From Bacteroidaceae bacterium (lineage in GTDB: Bacteria; Bacteroidota; Bacteroidia; Bacteroidales; Bacteroidaceae): DNA of 10,419 bases. Shown here piece by piece: positions 1 to 6,370 of this stretch (its first letter is position 1; every line of letters begins with the position of its first letter). The translations under genes were made by a program, and so were the position numbers. The notes below the pieces were generated by a model. The model was not told where the DNA came from. It saw only the letters and a program-made list of their open reading frames with translations, and did no database searches. The stretch covers positions 1 to 10,419 of the forward strand of contig JAFYWE010000204.1 in NCBI GenBank assembly GCA_017558165.1, given 5' to 3'.

Positions 1-153
1 CAGAACCCACGTCACGATCATTGCCACGAATGTCAGGAGTGATGAAATAGCCCAGAAATGTGGCGTTGTTAAAACGCATTTGATGGGAATAAACAGCGAT
101 GCAGCAAAAAGCACTGGAAACAGCCACCAGAATCTATTGATAAAATTTTTCAT
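1..153 (-). CDS. Partial small membrane protein, 5' end only
   Basis: The minus strand opens with ATG at 153-151 and stays open for 51 codons to the window edge, so the C-terminus is missing. The visible protein begins MKNFINRFWWLFPVLFAASL. It has two hydrophobic stretches, about residues 9-24 and 34-51, separated by a short loop (KCVLTTPH), which suggests an inner-membrane protein with at least two transmembrane helices. The Lys/Arg-containing N-terminus before the first helix fits a cytoplasmic N-terminus by the positive-inside rule. The leader is A/T-rich with no clear Shine-Dalgarno, as is common in Bacteroidota. I do not recognise the family. It could be a small hypothetical membrane protein or the start of a larger transporter or sensor. 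Confidence 0.6.
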   Translation of the reverse strand, partial: MKNFINRFWWLFPVLFAASLFIPIKCVLTTPHFWAISSLLTFVAMIVTWVL

Positions 154-276
154 TATATTGTTTGTGTTTTAATTGTATAAACGTTCTTAAAGGCTGATTA
201 TTGCATAATTTAAAGTATTTATTTTTTTTTAAGCAATAATATAGCAGTTGACCCATGTTTCATTTTCTGCGTTAAC

Positions 277-384
277 TTGTCATCCCGATACGCAGTGAGG
301 GATCTCAAGAGCGCACTGAATAGAGATACTTGACTTTAGCCCCTTCGGGCGTCGACCGTTGGTTCGCTACGCTCAGTATGACAA
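277..384. repeat. Palindromic intergenic repeat (REP/MITE-like), about 108 bp
   Basis: The ends are inverted: TTGTCAT at 277-283 and ATGACAA at 378-384. Next to the ends lie related inner parts, ATACGCAGTGAGGGATCTC on the left and, read on the minus strand, TGAGCGTAGCGAACC on the right. The core contains a small hairpin, GCCC-CTTC-GGGC (339-350). The 'TGTCAT...GAGCGTAGCGAA' theme resembles short palindromic repeats scattered between genes in many bacterial genomes, which is from general knowledge and was not searched. It has no coding capacity of its own; a 69-codon frame starting inside it is judged spurious. Confidence 0.6.
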
Positions 385-576
385 ACTACTTTTGGTTCAA
401 CATCTATATCACTACCAAAAATAATATCGGCAAACGAAGATTTTTACTGAAATGCTTTTTAATTACCGAAAGAATTCATACTTTTGACGTCAGAGTGCCT
501 GTGGGGCAACTCGTTTATCAAACGATACAACGTTGTTGAACGTAATAAAATCGATTGTAAAAGTGAATTTTCCAAC

Positions 577-658
577 ACAAAAATCAAAGAACAATGAAAT
601 GCATTTGACATGGTCGCGTCTGCGGTCGTGCCGAACGTGATGTTCTTTGACTTTTTGT
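577..658. repeat. Long imperfect inverted repeat, possible structured RNA or MITE
   Basis: The left arm 577-593 (ACAAAAATCAAAGAACA) pairs with the right arm 641-658 (TGTTCTTTGA-C-TTTTTGT) over 17 base pairs, with one bulged C at 651. The 47-base interior holds the palindrome AAATGCATTT (597-606) and a small CGG/CCG hairpin (623-633). No target-site duplication is obvious at the flanks. It could be a folded RNA, a non-autonomous transposon remnant or a protein-binding site. The large loop makes an ordinary intrinsic terminator unlikely. Confidence 0.5.
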
Positions 659-890
659 ACCATGCCGATGATTGACGGTTATGCGTTGCTTCGTATCACA
701 ATGATATCGGACAAGATTCTTATGTAACCGGTTTCAATCCGTTCTGCAATATCGGCAAAACAGACATTGTCTTATTTGACTATCCGTTCCTGTCCTTGCA
801 TCCGGCATTGACAGGCAAATCTTCGTGTCCCCTAAACTCAACCGTTTGGGCAACACTGCGTGTGTGCTGCCTGAATGTAAGCCTTTGTTG

Positions 891-904
891 CCGCCGTTCG
901 GCGG
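891..904 (+). repeat. GC-rich hairpin upstream of the AAA+ gene
   Basis: CCGCCG-TT-CGGCGG is a perfect inverted repeat. It can form a 5-6 bp GC stem 37 bases before the ATG at 942. It is followed by TGACCTCTT rather than a T-run, so it is a poor terminator. It would lie inside the 5' leader if transcription starts further upstream and could affect translation or RNA stability. No regulatory role is shown. Confidence 0.35.
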
Positions 905-941
905 TGACCTCTTATACATTAACCTTTTAATTACGATAACT

Positions 942-3752
942 ATGGAAAATACAACTATTTACAACAACGAGTTCAATAACGATATGGCAAGCACAACAAC
1001 ACCATCAATAATGAATGACGCCAGCGATGATTTTGACAGGCTCCTGGATGAGTTCATCCGCAAGAGCCTTGAGGAAGACATCGAAAACGGGAATAACGAG
1101 ATAAAAGACGACGATGCGGAAGACTTCGATGACGAGGAGGATAACGAGGACAACGGTGACGATGAGAATGATGATGACGACGATGATGAGAGCGATGATG
1201 ACGACGAATTTGTTGAGTTCAAGCATGGAAGCACCTACTTTAAACTTGGTAGCTACAACTATAAGATACCATGCCAGCCACACCTGTGCAAGGCTTCAGA
1301 ACTTGTCATTCACAATAGTGCTTACGAAGAGCAATCCTTGAAGGGCGAACCCGTCATCCTTGTGTCGAACGAGGAAGAGTGCTTGAAGCTGGTACTTACC
1401 GCGCACTCGATCACCGACTACCAAAAACCGCACACACCTGTAGTGTACATCTATAGGGCCTCGGAAACCAACCCGATAGAACGTGTGCCCCTCTATTTTG
1501 ACGATGATGAAAGATTGCTGAGGGCTACTTTCAATGATGCTGTCGAGACATTACCGTGCGGTAACTACTTTTTCTACATATGGGGTGTAGAGATTGAAGG
1601 ACTCTCTACGGTTTACAAGAGCTACAACGATGGCTGTTTTATACCGTTCGTGAAGGTTGACGGCGATATGGAACTACCGTCGATTGCCCCGGAAATGGTG
1701 AGCATAAAGGCCGATTGCCAGAATCATGCCATTGATGTCTCACTGAGGTTTGAAGAGATGCTTGACAAGAGGTATGCCTACTCGCTCTTCCTGTACAATC
1801 GCAACTTCAACCTTGTATCACGAGGTGCCACTTTTGCCTGGGACACCTTCAGCTGCCGCAAGAGGAAAAACCTCTCGGCACGCCTTAACACGACGTACAT
1901 CCCATTCGGGGAGTATCAGCTCTTTGTAATGCAGAACGGCATTCCGCACTGGAAGGTGGAACTTGCTGTCGATGGAGGGGAGGACTGCATAAAAGGAATC
2001 TCGGACATCAAGCCGTTCGGCGAGGAGTTCCTGATCCTTTATGAGTTAGAGAAGGATTACTACTGGCATCGTTTACGTGAGAGCGATGCCACCATCGAGA
2101 TGAAGGACTTTGCACTGTCCGCTTATCAGAGCTGCTACCTGAACAGGAAGCGTAGCTCAATGGGACTGAACGCCTTGACCGCACCCCCACATTTCATATA
2201 CAATGGAGGTACTGGAGCTACCGAGATGGAAGCCCTGAAATGCATGAGCCGCATGTTCTGGAATATATCATATTTTCACTCTGTCGATTGCATCACCTTT
2301 GCCGATAACGGTACTGTATCGGTGGCAATTGATAAGATTACAGAGGAGTTCAGCGGATGCAACAACAACTGCATTGCCTTTTACAACTTCACGGCACTTG
2401 GTGCCAATGCTTCTCTTCTAGCGAAGAAGATGATTGAAGCAATGAACCGCCATTCGGCACTTTCAGTGTGCCTTATCGGCAGCCGTGCCGAAATTGGCCA
2501 GTTTTTCGATTCATTCCCGCAGCTGAAGAATCATTTCCCCGAAACGAATTATATTCCAGGCGGGAATGTCATTGCCGAGACCGTTGTCGACAGAGTGATA
2601 AAGGAACTGAAGAAGTGTGACCTGAGACTCTCGCACCAGGCACAGCAGTCATTGGTTGACGCCGTGCTGTGCGCCGAAAGCAATGGTAGTCTTAATGGAT
2701 TGAAAACGGCTGACATCTATGATTTTGTTAAGAAAGGCATTGTTGATAATTTTGTCAGTCGCGTGATGACCTCAATTGACAAGAAGAGCATCACGGACAA
2801 GGCGTACCTTTCAACGGTAGAGGCCTGTGACATTGACAAGGAAAAGATTCTTATGGAACGGGAGGACGGATTTGAGGAGAGTATAAGGCAACTGAACACA
2901 ATGGTTGGCCTGAACAATGTGAAACAGAACATAATAACCACGTTCAACCGTTTGAAGATCAGTGCCGAGCGTCGCCGTCTGGGGCTCAAGGTGAAAGGTG
3001 GCGAAAGCCACCACATGCTGTTCACCGGCAACCCGGGAACCGGCAAGACAACGGTGGCAAAGATGATGGGACGCATTTACCGCTCATTGGGCCTGCTGTC
3101 AAAAGGTGATGTGATATTTGTAGACAGAGGCAAGATTGTGGGACGTTACATCGGCGAGACCGAGAGTAACATGCAGCGTATCCTGCAGGAGGCAAGGGGA
3201 AATATCCTCTTCATTGACGAGGCATATACCCTGTGCGACTGTATGAGCGACCGCAAGGATTTCGGATATCGCGCGATAGAATGCCTTTTGACCGTGATGG
3301 CGCAGGACAACTGTGACATGATTGTGATATTTGCCGGTTACAGCAAGGAGATTGAAATGATGATGCGCAGCAACCAAGGACTGAGCGGTCGCTTCCCGTA
3401 TAAATTCGAATTCGCGGACTACAACGCCGACGAACTCATGCAGATAGCGGAGCTGAAACTCTCCCAGGAGGACTACGAACTCACCGAGGATGCCCGCGAA
3501 CTGTTGTACAGCACCATTGAAGAGACCGTAAGGACAAAGGATTGGGACTTCTGCAATGCGCGCTGGGTAGGACAGTATGTGGACAATGGTATCATCCCGG
3601 CACAAAGTGAAAGACTCATGGAGTACAGCGCTCCAATAAGCCGCGATGATTATCGCTTGATTGTTGCCGAGGATGTAAATGCCGCTTACGCACTGCACAA
3701 GCAGACAAAGAAAAGCTGCAAGATATACCGCGGAATCGGGTTCACGGCCTGA
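942..3752 (+). CDS. CbbX/SpoVK-type AAA+ ATPase with acidic N-terminus and degenerate first AAA domain
   Basis: This is a 936-residue protein. Residues 56-89 are a strongly acidic tract (27 of 34 are D/E). Residues ~90-400 look beta-rich, with two similar strand motifs, LPCGNYFFYIWG (204-215) and IPFGEYQLFVMQ (320-331). Residues ~410-600 resemble a decayed AAA+ domain: GGTGATE (422-428) sits where Walker A should be, CIAFYNF (477-483) at Walker B, and LIGSRAEIGQFF (from 511) at the sensor region. Residues ~650-850 form an intact CbbX/SpoVK-type AAA+ domain: MVGLNNVKQNI (654), Walker A GNPGTGKT (696-703), pore loop GRYIGE (734-739), Walker B ILFIDEA (D759, E760), AGY (798-800), and SGRF with likely Arg finger R817. 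ATP-driven remodelling of a protein partner is inferred from the family; the substrate is unknown. The ATG at 942 is preferred over an in-frame GTG at 825 because MENTTIYNN follows an A/T-rich leader. No partner gene is adjacent. A cytoplasmic location is likely, as there is no signal peptide or transmembrane segment. Confidence 0.9.
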   Translation: MENTTIYNNEFNNDMASTTTPSIMNDASDDFDRLLDEFIRKSLEEDIENGNNEIKDDDAEDFDDEEDNEDNGDDENDDDDDDESDDDDEFVEFKHGSTYFKLGSYNYKIPCQPHLCKASELVIHNSAYEEQSLKGEPVILVSNEEECLKLVLTAHSITDYQKPHTPVVYIYRASETNPIERVPLYFDDDERLLRATFNDAVETLPCGNYFFYIWGVEIEGLSTVYKSYNDGCFIPFVKVDGDMELPSIAPEMVSIKADCQNHAIDVSLRFEEMLDKRYAYSLFLYNRNFNLVSRGATFAWDTFSCRKRKNLSARLNTTYIPFGEYQLFVMQNGIPHWKVELAVDGGEDCIKGISDIKPFGEEFLILYELEKDYYWHRLRESDATIEMKDFALSAYQSCYLNRKRSSMGLNALTAPPHFIYNGGTGATEMEALKCMSRMFWNISYFHSVDCITFADNGTVSVAIDKITEEFSGCNNNCIAFYNFTALGANASLLAKKMIEAMNRHSALSVCLIGSRAEIGQFFDSFPQLKNHFPETNYIPGGNVIAETVVDRVIKELKKCDLRLSHQAQQSLVDAVLCAESNGSLNGLKTADIYDFVKKGIVDNFVSRVMTSIDKKSITDKAYLSTVEACDIDKEKILMEREDGFEESIRQLNTMVGLNNVKQNIITTFNRLKISAERRRLGLKVKGGESHHMLFTGNPGTGKTTVAKMMGRIYRSLGLLSKGDVIFVDRGKIVGRYIGETESNMQRILQEARGNILFIDEAYTLCDCMSDRKDFGYRAIECLLTVMAQDNCDMIVIFAGYSKEIEMMMRSNQGLSGRFPYKFEFADYNADELMQIAELKLSQEDYELTEDARELLYSTIEETVRTKDWDFCNARWVGQYVDNGIIPAQSERLMEYSAPISRDDYRLIVAEDVNAAYALHKQTKKSCKIYRGIGFTA

Positions 3753-3777
3753 TAAGGATGACCCATCGGCATATAAA

Positions 3778-3814
3778 AATCAGCAAGGATGGTATTGGAC
3801 CTTCCTTGCTGATT
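3778..3814. terminator. Intrinsic terminator shared by convergent AAA+ and trpS genes
   Basis: The left arm AATCAGCAAGGA (3778-3789) pairs perfectly with TCCTTGCTGATT (3803-3814). One T/T mismatch follows, then a 3-bp GGT/ACC extension and a 5-base loop. On the minus strand the stem runs into TTTTTATA, a good U-tract for ending trpS, whose stop is 20 bases away. On the plus strand the following sequence is weaker (ATATTATG), but the stem lies 25 bases after the AAA+ stop and may serve both genes. Confidence 0.8.
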
Positions 3815-3833
3815 ATATTATGACTTGTTGTCT

Positions 3834-4925
3834 TTACTTACCTTCGGCAAACTTCTTGGCCTGCTCCTCGATGAGTTCCTTGTCCTCGAAGTAGTTGATC
3901 TTCATTGCGCGACGCACATCGTTCAATGTATCGGCAGCAACGGCACGGGCATCCTCGCAACCCTTCTGCAACAGGGCGTATACCTCGTGGATCTTCTGCT
4001 CCCACTCCTTGCGGCGTGCGCGGATAGGCGCGAGTTCCTCCTCAAGGATTGCAATGAGGAAACGCTTTACCTTCACGTCACCCAAGCCGCCACGCATGTA
4101 GTGAGCCTTGAGCTCGTCAAGGTTTGGATACTCAGGCAAGTACTTCTCGAAGTGCTCGGGACGGCAGAACGCGTCAAGATATGTGAACACAGTGTTGCCC
4201 TCGACCTTGCCTGGATCCTGAACGCGGAGATGATCAGGGTCGGTATACATTGACATCACACGCTGCTTGAGTTCCTCGGCTGTATCGGAGAGATAGATGC
4301 AGTTACCCAGCGACTTGCTCATCTTCGCCTTACCGTCGGTTCCAGGCAAGCGCAGACAAGCCGCATTTGTTGGCAACAGGATCTCGGGCTCAACGAGTGT
4401 CTCGCCATAGATACCGTTGAAACGGCGTGCAATCTCACGTGCCTGCTCAATCATTGGCTGCTGGTCCTCGCCGGCAGGAACTGTTGTAGCGCGGAATGCA
4501 GTGATGTCCGAAGCCTGGCTTATGGGGTAGGTGAAGAAACCTACAGGGATGCTTGTCTCGAAGTTGCGCATCTGGATCTCGGTCTTCACTGTAGGGTTGC
4601 GCTGCAGGCGTGACACGGTCACCAGGTTCATATAGTAGAACGCAAGCTCGCAAAGCTCGGGAACCTGTGACTGGATAAAGATTGTGCACTGCGATGGGTC
4701 AATACCTACCGACAGGTAGTCGAGCGCAACCTCAATGATGTTCTGGCGAACCTTCTCGGGGTTGTCGGCATTGTCGGTGAGTGCCTGTGCATCGGCAATC
4801 ATGATGAAAATCTTGTCATAGAGACCAGAGTTCTGCAACTCCACACGGCGGCGAAGAGAACCTACATAGTGTCCCAAATGAAGGCGGCCGGTAGGACGGT
4901 CACCTGTAAGTATTATCTTGCTCAT
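3834..4925 (-). CDS. trpS: Tryptophanyl-tRNA synthetase
   Basis: This class I aminoacyl-tRNA synthetase charges tRNA-Trp with tryptophan using ATP, in the cytoplasm. The 363-residue protein starts MSKIILTGDRPTGRLHLGHY. The HIGH signature appears as HLGH (16-19) within the typical TrpRS N-terminus (TG.LHLGHY). The KMSKS loop is KMSKS at 201-205. The Rossmann-fold segment PAGEDQQPMIEQAREIARRFN is also diagnostic. The length is somewhat above the ~330 residues of compact TrpRS enzymes, mainly in the C-terminal helical part (EEELAPIRARRKEWEQ). The start at 4925 is chosen over an in-frame ATG 12 codons upstream because the extension is A/T-rich and covers the promoter. Transcribed alone, it converges on the AAA+ gene and ends at the shared terminator. 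No TRAP-type or T-box leader is visible in the short 5' region. Confidence 0.97.
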   Translation of the reverse strand: MSKIILTGDRPTGRLHLGHYVGSLRRRVELQNSGLYDKIFIMIADAQALTDNADNPEKVRQNIIEVALDYLSVGIDPSQCTIFIQSQVPELCELAFYYMNLVTVSRLQRNPTVKTEIQMRNFETSIPVGFFTYPISQASDITAFRATTVPAGEDQQPMIEQAREIARRFNGIYGETLVEPEILLPTNAACLRLPGTDGKAKMSKSLGNCIYLSDTAEELKQRVMSMYTDPDHLRVQDPGKVEGNTVFTYLDAFCRPEHFEKYLPEYPNLDELKAHYMRGGLGDVKVKRFLIAILEEELAPIRARRKEWEQKIHEVYALLQKGCEDARAVAADTLNDVRRAMKINYFEDKELIEEQAKKFAEGK

Positions 4926-4950
4926 ATATTGCTGGATTTTAATTTGGATG

Positions 4951-4958
4951 CAAATATA
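4951..4958 (-). promoter_or_regulatory. Candidate trpS promoter, -7 box
   Basis: Read on the minus strand this is TATATTTG, an exact match to the Bacteroidota -7 consensus TAnnTTTG. It lies 25 bases before the trpS ATG. The -33 element is weak: CTTG about 22 bases further upstream is the nearest approximation to TTTG. Transcription would begin roughly around 4945, giving a leader of about 20 bases. Confidence 0.6.
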
Positions 4959-5018
4959 CAAACAAACGAGCGAGAAACATCAAGCTTGCTTGAATGTTTT
5001 TTACTTCGAGTGCAGAAA

Positions 5019-5042
5019 ATATTCGAGGTTTACCTCAAATAT
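5019..5042. repeat. Short inverted repeat between trpS and the ECF operon
   Basis: ATATTcGAGGT and ACCTCaAATAT flank a TT centre, giving 10 of 11 pairs. It lies about 60 bases upstream of the trpS promoter candidate, on the far side of the operon terminator. It could be an operator or a second, weak stem for termination. There is no direct evidence for either. Confidence 0.35.
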
Positions 5043-5105
5043 AGTAAAAACGAGTGAAAGTTGTACAAGCGGGAGAGAATTAAGTGACGCGCTGACAAAA
5101 TAATT

Positions 5106-5131
5106 GTAGAGAGTGCCGCGGCACTCTCTAC
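5106..5131 (-). terminator. Perfect 26-base palindrome, terminator of the ECF operon
   Basis: GTAGAGAGTGCCG is followed directly by its exact reverse complement CGGCACTCTCTAC. The palindrome begins 13 bases after the stop codon of the plug-repeat gene on the minus strand, and the next bases on that strand are AATTATTTTG, a modest T-rich tail. The position and strong GC core favour an intrinsic terminator. A perfect palindrome could also bind a dimeric protein. Confidence 0.65.
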
Positions 5132-5144
5132 TTGAAATATATTC

Positions 5145-5804
5145 TTATTTTTTGTCTCTCGCCCGTAATATTTTCATTCCGCTACCATTCTTGGTTGTTA
5201 TGATAATGACACCTCCACGGCCTTTTTCCTTGTATGTATTGGCAGGAGCCGAGCCGGCCTTATAATTGACGACATTTAATATGTCTTCCTGTTTTATTGT
5301 GACAATTTCATCCGGAGTACACTCATGACCGTCAACGAGGATAAGTGGTTTTGCCTTACCGGCTTTCGTCTCTACGACAATGACTCCTTTACGGCCTTTA
5401 TCCCCATACAACTCAACTGCTGAATTCTCCTTCAAAACAGTCATACTCTTGATATCCTCTGCCCTCATCTTTGAGAATGATTCAGGAGAGACCTCTATCC
5501 CGTCAACAACAATAAGGGCTTCTACAGTATTATCAACAATAATGCCATTGTCTGTCACTGCACCGGCTAAAACAATGCTTGCCTGGCCGTCGGTGTAGAT
5601 GACATGGTTCTTCTCAACCACATTGCCGTTCTCTTTATATGCTATCATATACTTCTGGACACGTTTGCCTTCGAGCTGCGAACCGTCAAAATGTGCTACT
5701 GCCTTCTTGTCGATTATATACTTGTCTACAGTATCTCTCTTTTCCTCTACAGCCTGTGAACTGATGGCTACGGCACAAAGTGCCGTCAATAATAAGGTTC
5801 TCAT
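5145..5804 (-). CDS. Exported protein with tandem TonB-receptor-plug-like repeats
   Basis: This 219-residue protein starts with a clear signal peptide (MRTLLLTALCAVAISSQA), so it is exported to the periplasm or envelope. Two related ~55-residue units follow. Residues 95-148 run from EALIVVDGIEV through IKSMTVLKENSAVELYGDKG to GVIVVETK. Residues 152-206 run from PLILVDGHEC through ILNVVNYKAG to GRGGVIIITTK. These match the plug motif of SusC-type TonB-dependent receptors (VDG ... I..I.VLK..SA..YG..G..GVI.ITTK). A vaguer first copy may lie at about 27-60. There is no beta-barrel, and the protein is far shorter than a receptor. It is the last gene of an operon, 20 bases after the membrane protein gene. 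I infer a periplasmic sensing or scaffold role alongside the sigma/anti-sigma pair; the real function is unknown. Confidence 0.85.
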   Translation of the reverse strand: MRTLLLTALCAVAISSQAVEEKRDTVDKYIIDKKAVAHFDGSQLEGKRVQKYMIAYKENGNVVEKNHVIYTDGQASIVLAGAVTDNGIIVDNTVEALIVVDGIEVSPESFSKMRAEDIKSMTVLKENSAVELYGDKGRKGVIVVETKAGKAKPLILVDGHECTPDEIVTIKQEDILNVVNYKAGSAPANTYKEKGRGGVIIITTKNGSGMKILRARDKK

Positions 5805-5824
5805 ACGTTAAGTTTTTTTGGTTG

Positions 5825-6370
5825 TTAATTTATTGCTATGAATGAAGTACTTCCTTCTTCTTCTTCTGATTTGCTCATGACGAATGTCTTTGTGCTTCCG
5901 TCGGCAAGCGTTGCCGTGAGCAACACACACTCCTGTACCGGCGAGGCCTTGATGGATGTCACATCCTCCATATTCAGATTCATTATCTGCTGCATATGCT
6001 CGGCGAGCTCTATCGTGTCAAAGGCAGCGTATGGTTCGGGCTCTTCCCGGGTACCGTAGCTGAAAAAGAACAGCAGCACCACAGCTGCGGCAATGCCACC
6101 TGACCATAGCAGACGGTACAGTTTTTTCCTTTTTGGACGCGCAGGTGCCATATTGATGATGCGCTCATACTCCTTTGCGCCTTCCCTTGAGAGTAATGGG
6201 GCATCGGCGTGCTCCATCATAATCATCCCGGCTACAGCGGTTTCGTCATCATCGGCCTTGTTCGCTGCGTAGTAACCGGCAAGCAGAGCCTCTTCGACAA
6301 CCGTTGTATCAGCCTCAAGATATCTTGCAATGAGCGCTGTGCGGTAATCTTTATCATTTATATCTTTCAT
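5825..6370 (-). CDS. Single-pass membrane protein, probable anti-sigma factor
   Basis: This 181-residue protein has a cytoplasmic-looking N-terminal part (1-77), a basic patch RPKRKK (78-83), one transmembrane helix at about 86-105 (LLWSGGIAAAVVLLFFFSYG) and a C-terminal part of about 75 residues that would be periplasmic. Its ATG overlaps the sigma factor stop codon in an ATGA arrangement (6367-6370), which implies translational coupling. Position and topology match membrane anti-sigma factors that hold ECF sigma factors at the membrane. I see no FecR domain and no zinc-binding HxxxCxxC motif, so assignment to a named anti-sigma family is not possible. The C-terminal segment MEDVTSIKASPVQECVLLTATLADGSTKTFVM looks beta-rich and could be the sensing part. 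The role is inferred from context. Confidence 0.8.
   Translation of the reverse strand: MKDINDKDYRTALIARYLEADTTVVEEALLAGYYAANKADDDETAVAGMIMMEHADAPLLSREGAKEYERIINMAPARPKRKKLYRLLWSGGIAAAVVLLFFFSYGTREEPEPYAAFDTIELAEHMQQIMNLNMEDVTSIKASPVQECVLLTATLADGSTKTFVMSKSEEEEGSTSFIAIN

Larger units (their letters stand above)
154..941. other. 788-base region without a convincing gene, rich in inverted repeats
   Basis: No open frame here has convincing protein character. What is visible is a ~108-bp palindromic repeat (277-384), small perfect palindromes TGACGTCA (485-492), TCGTTT/AAACGA around ATC (511-525), ACAACGTTGT (527-536) and AAATGCATTT (597-606), an 82-bp inverted repeat (577-658), and a GC-rich hairpin (891-904) about 37 bases ahead of the AAA+ gene. 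Strict TAnnTTTG promoter boxes were not found on the plus strand; TGCATTTG at 600-607 is one mismatch away. The stretch probably holds the divergent promoters of the two flanking genes and may hold a small RNA or a long structured leader. That is inference. Confidence 0.5.

Noticed and set aside
330..539. 69-codon plus-strand open frame
   Set aside because: It starts inside the palindromic repeat, has no recognisable domain and covers several palindromes.
577..658. Retron msr/msd or CRISPR-type repeat
   Set aside because: No reverse transcriptase or cas gene is nearby and the repeat unit is single.
734..919. 61-codon minus-strand open frame with PPNGGNKGLHSGSTH
   Set aside because: It runs antisense to the GC hairpin and leader, with no start context or family match. 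A conserved non-coding leader is as likely as a gene.
959..1283. Ser-rich and Val/Ile-rich minus-strand frames opposite the acidic tract
   Set aside because: They are direct mirror products of the GAT/GAC repeats, with no independent gene signal.
3099..3698. 199-codon minus-strand frame inside the AAA+ gene
   Set aside because: It is antisense to the intact AAA+ domain with all catalytic motifs, so it is a shadow of codon bias.
4926..5060. T-box or trp-attenuator leader for trpS
   Set aside because: The promoter candidate leaves a leader of only about 20 bases, with no Trp-codon leader peptide and no T-box motif.
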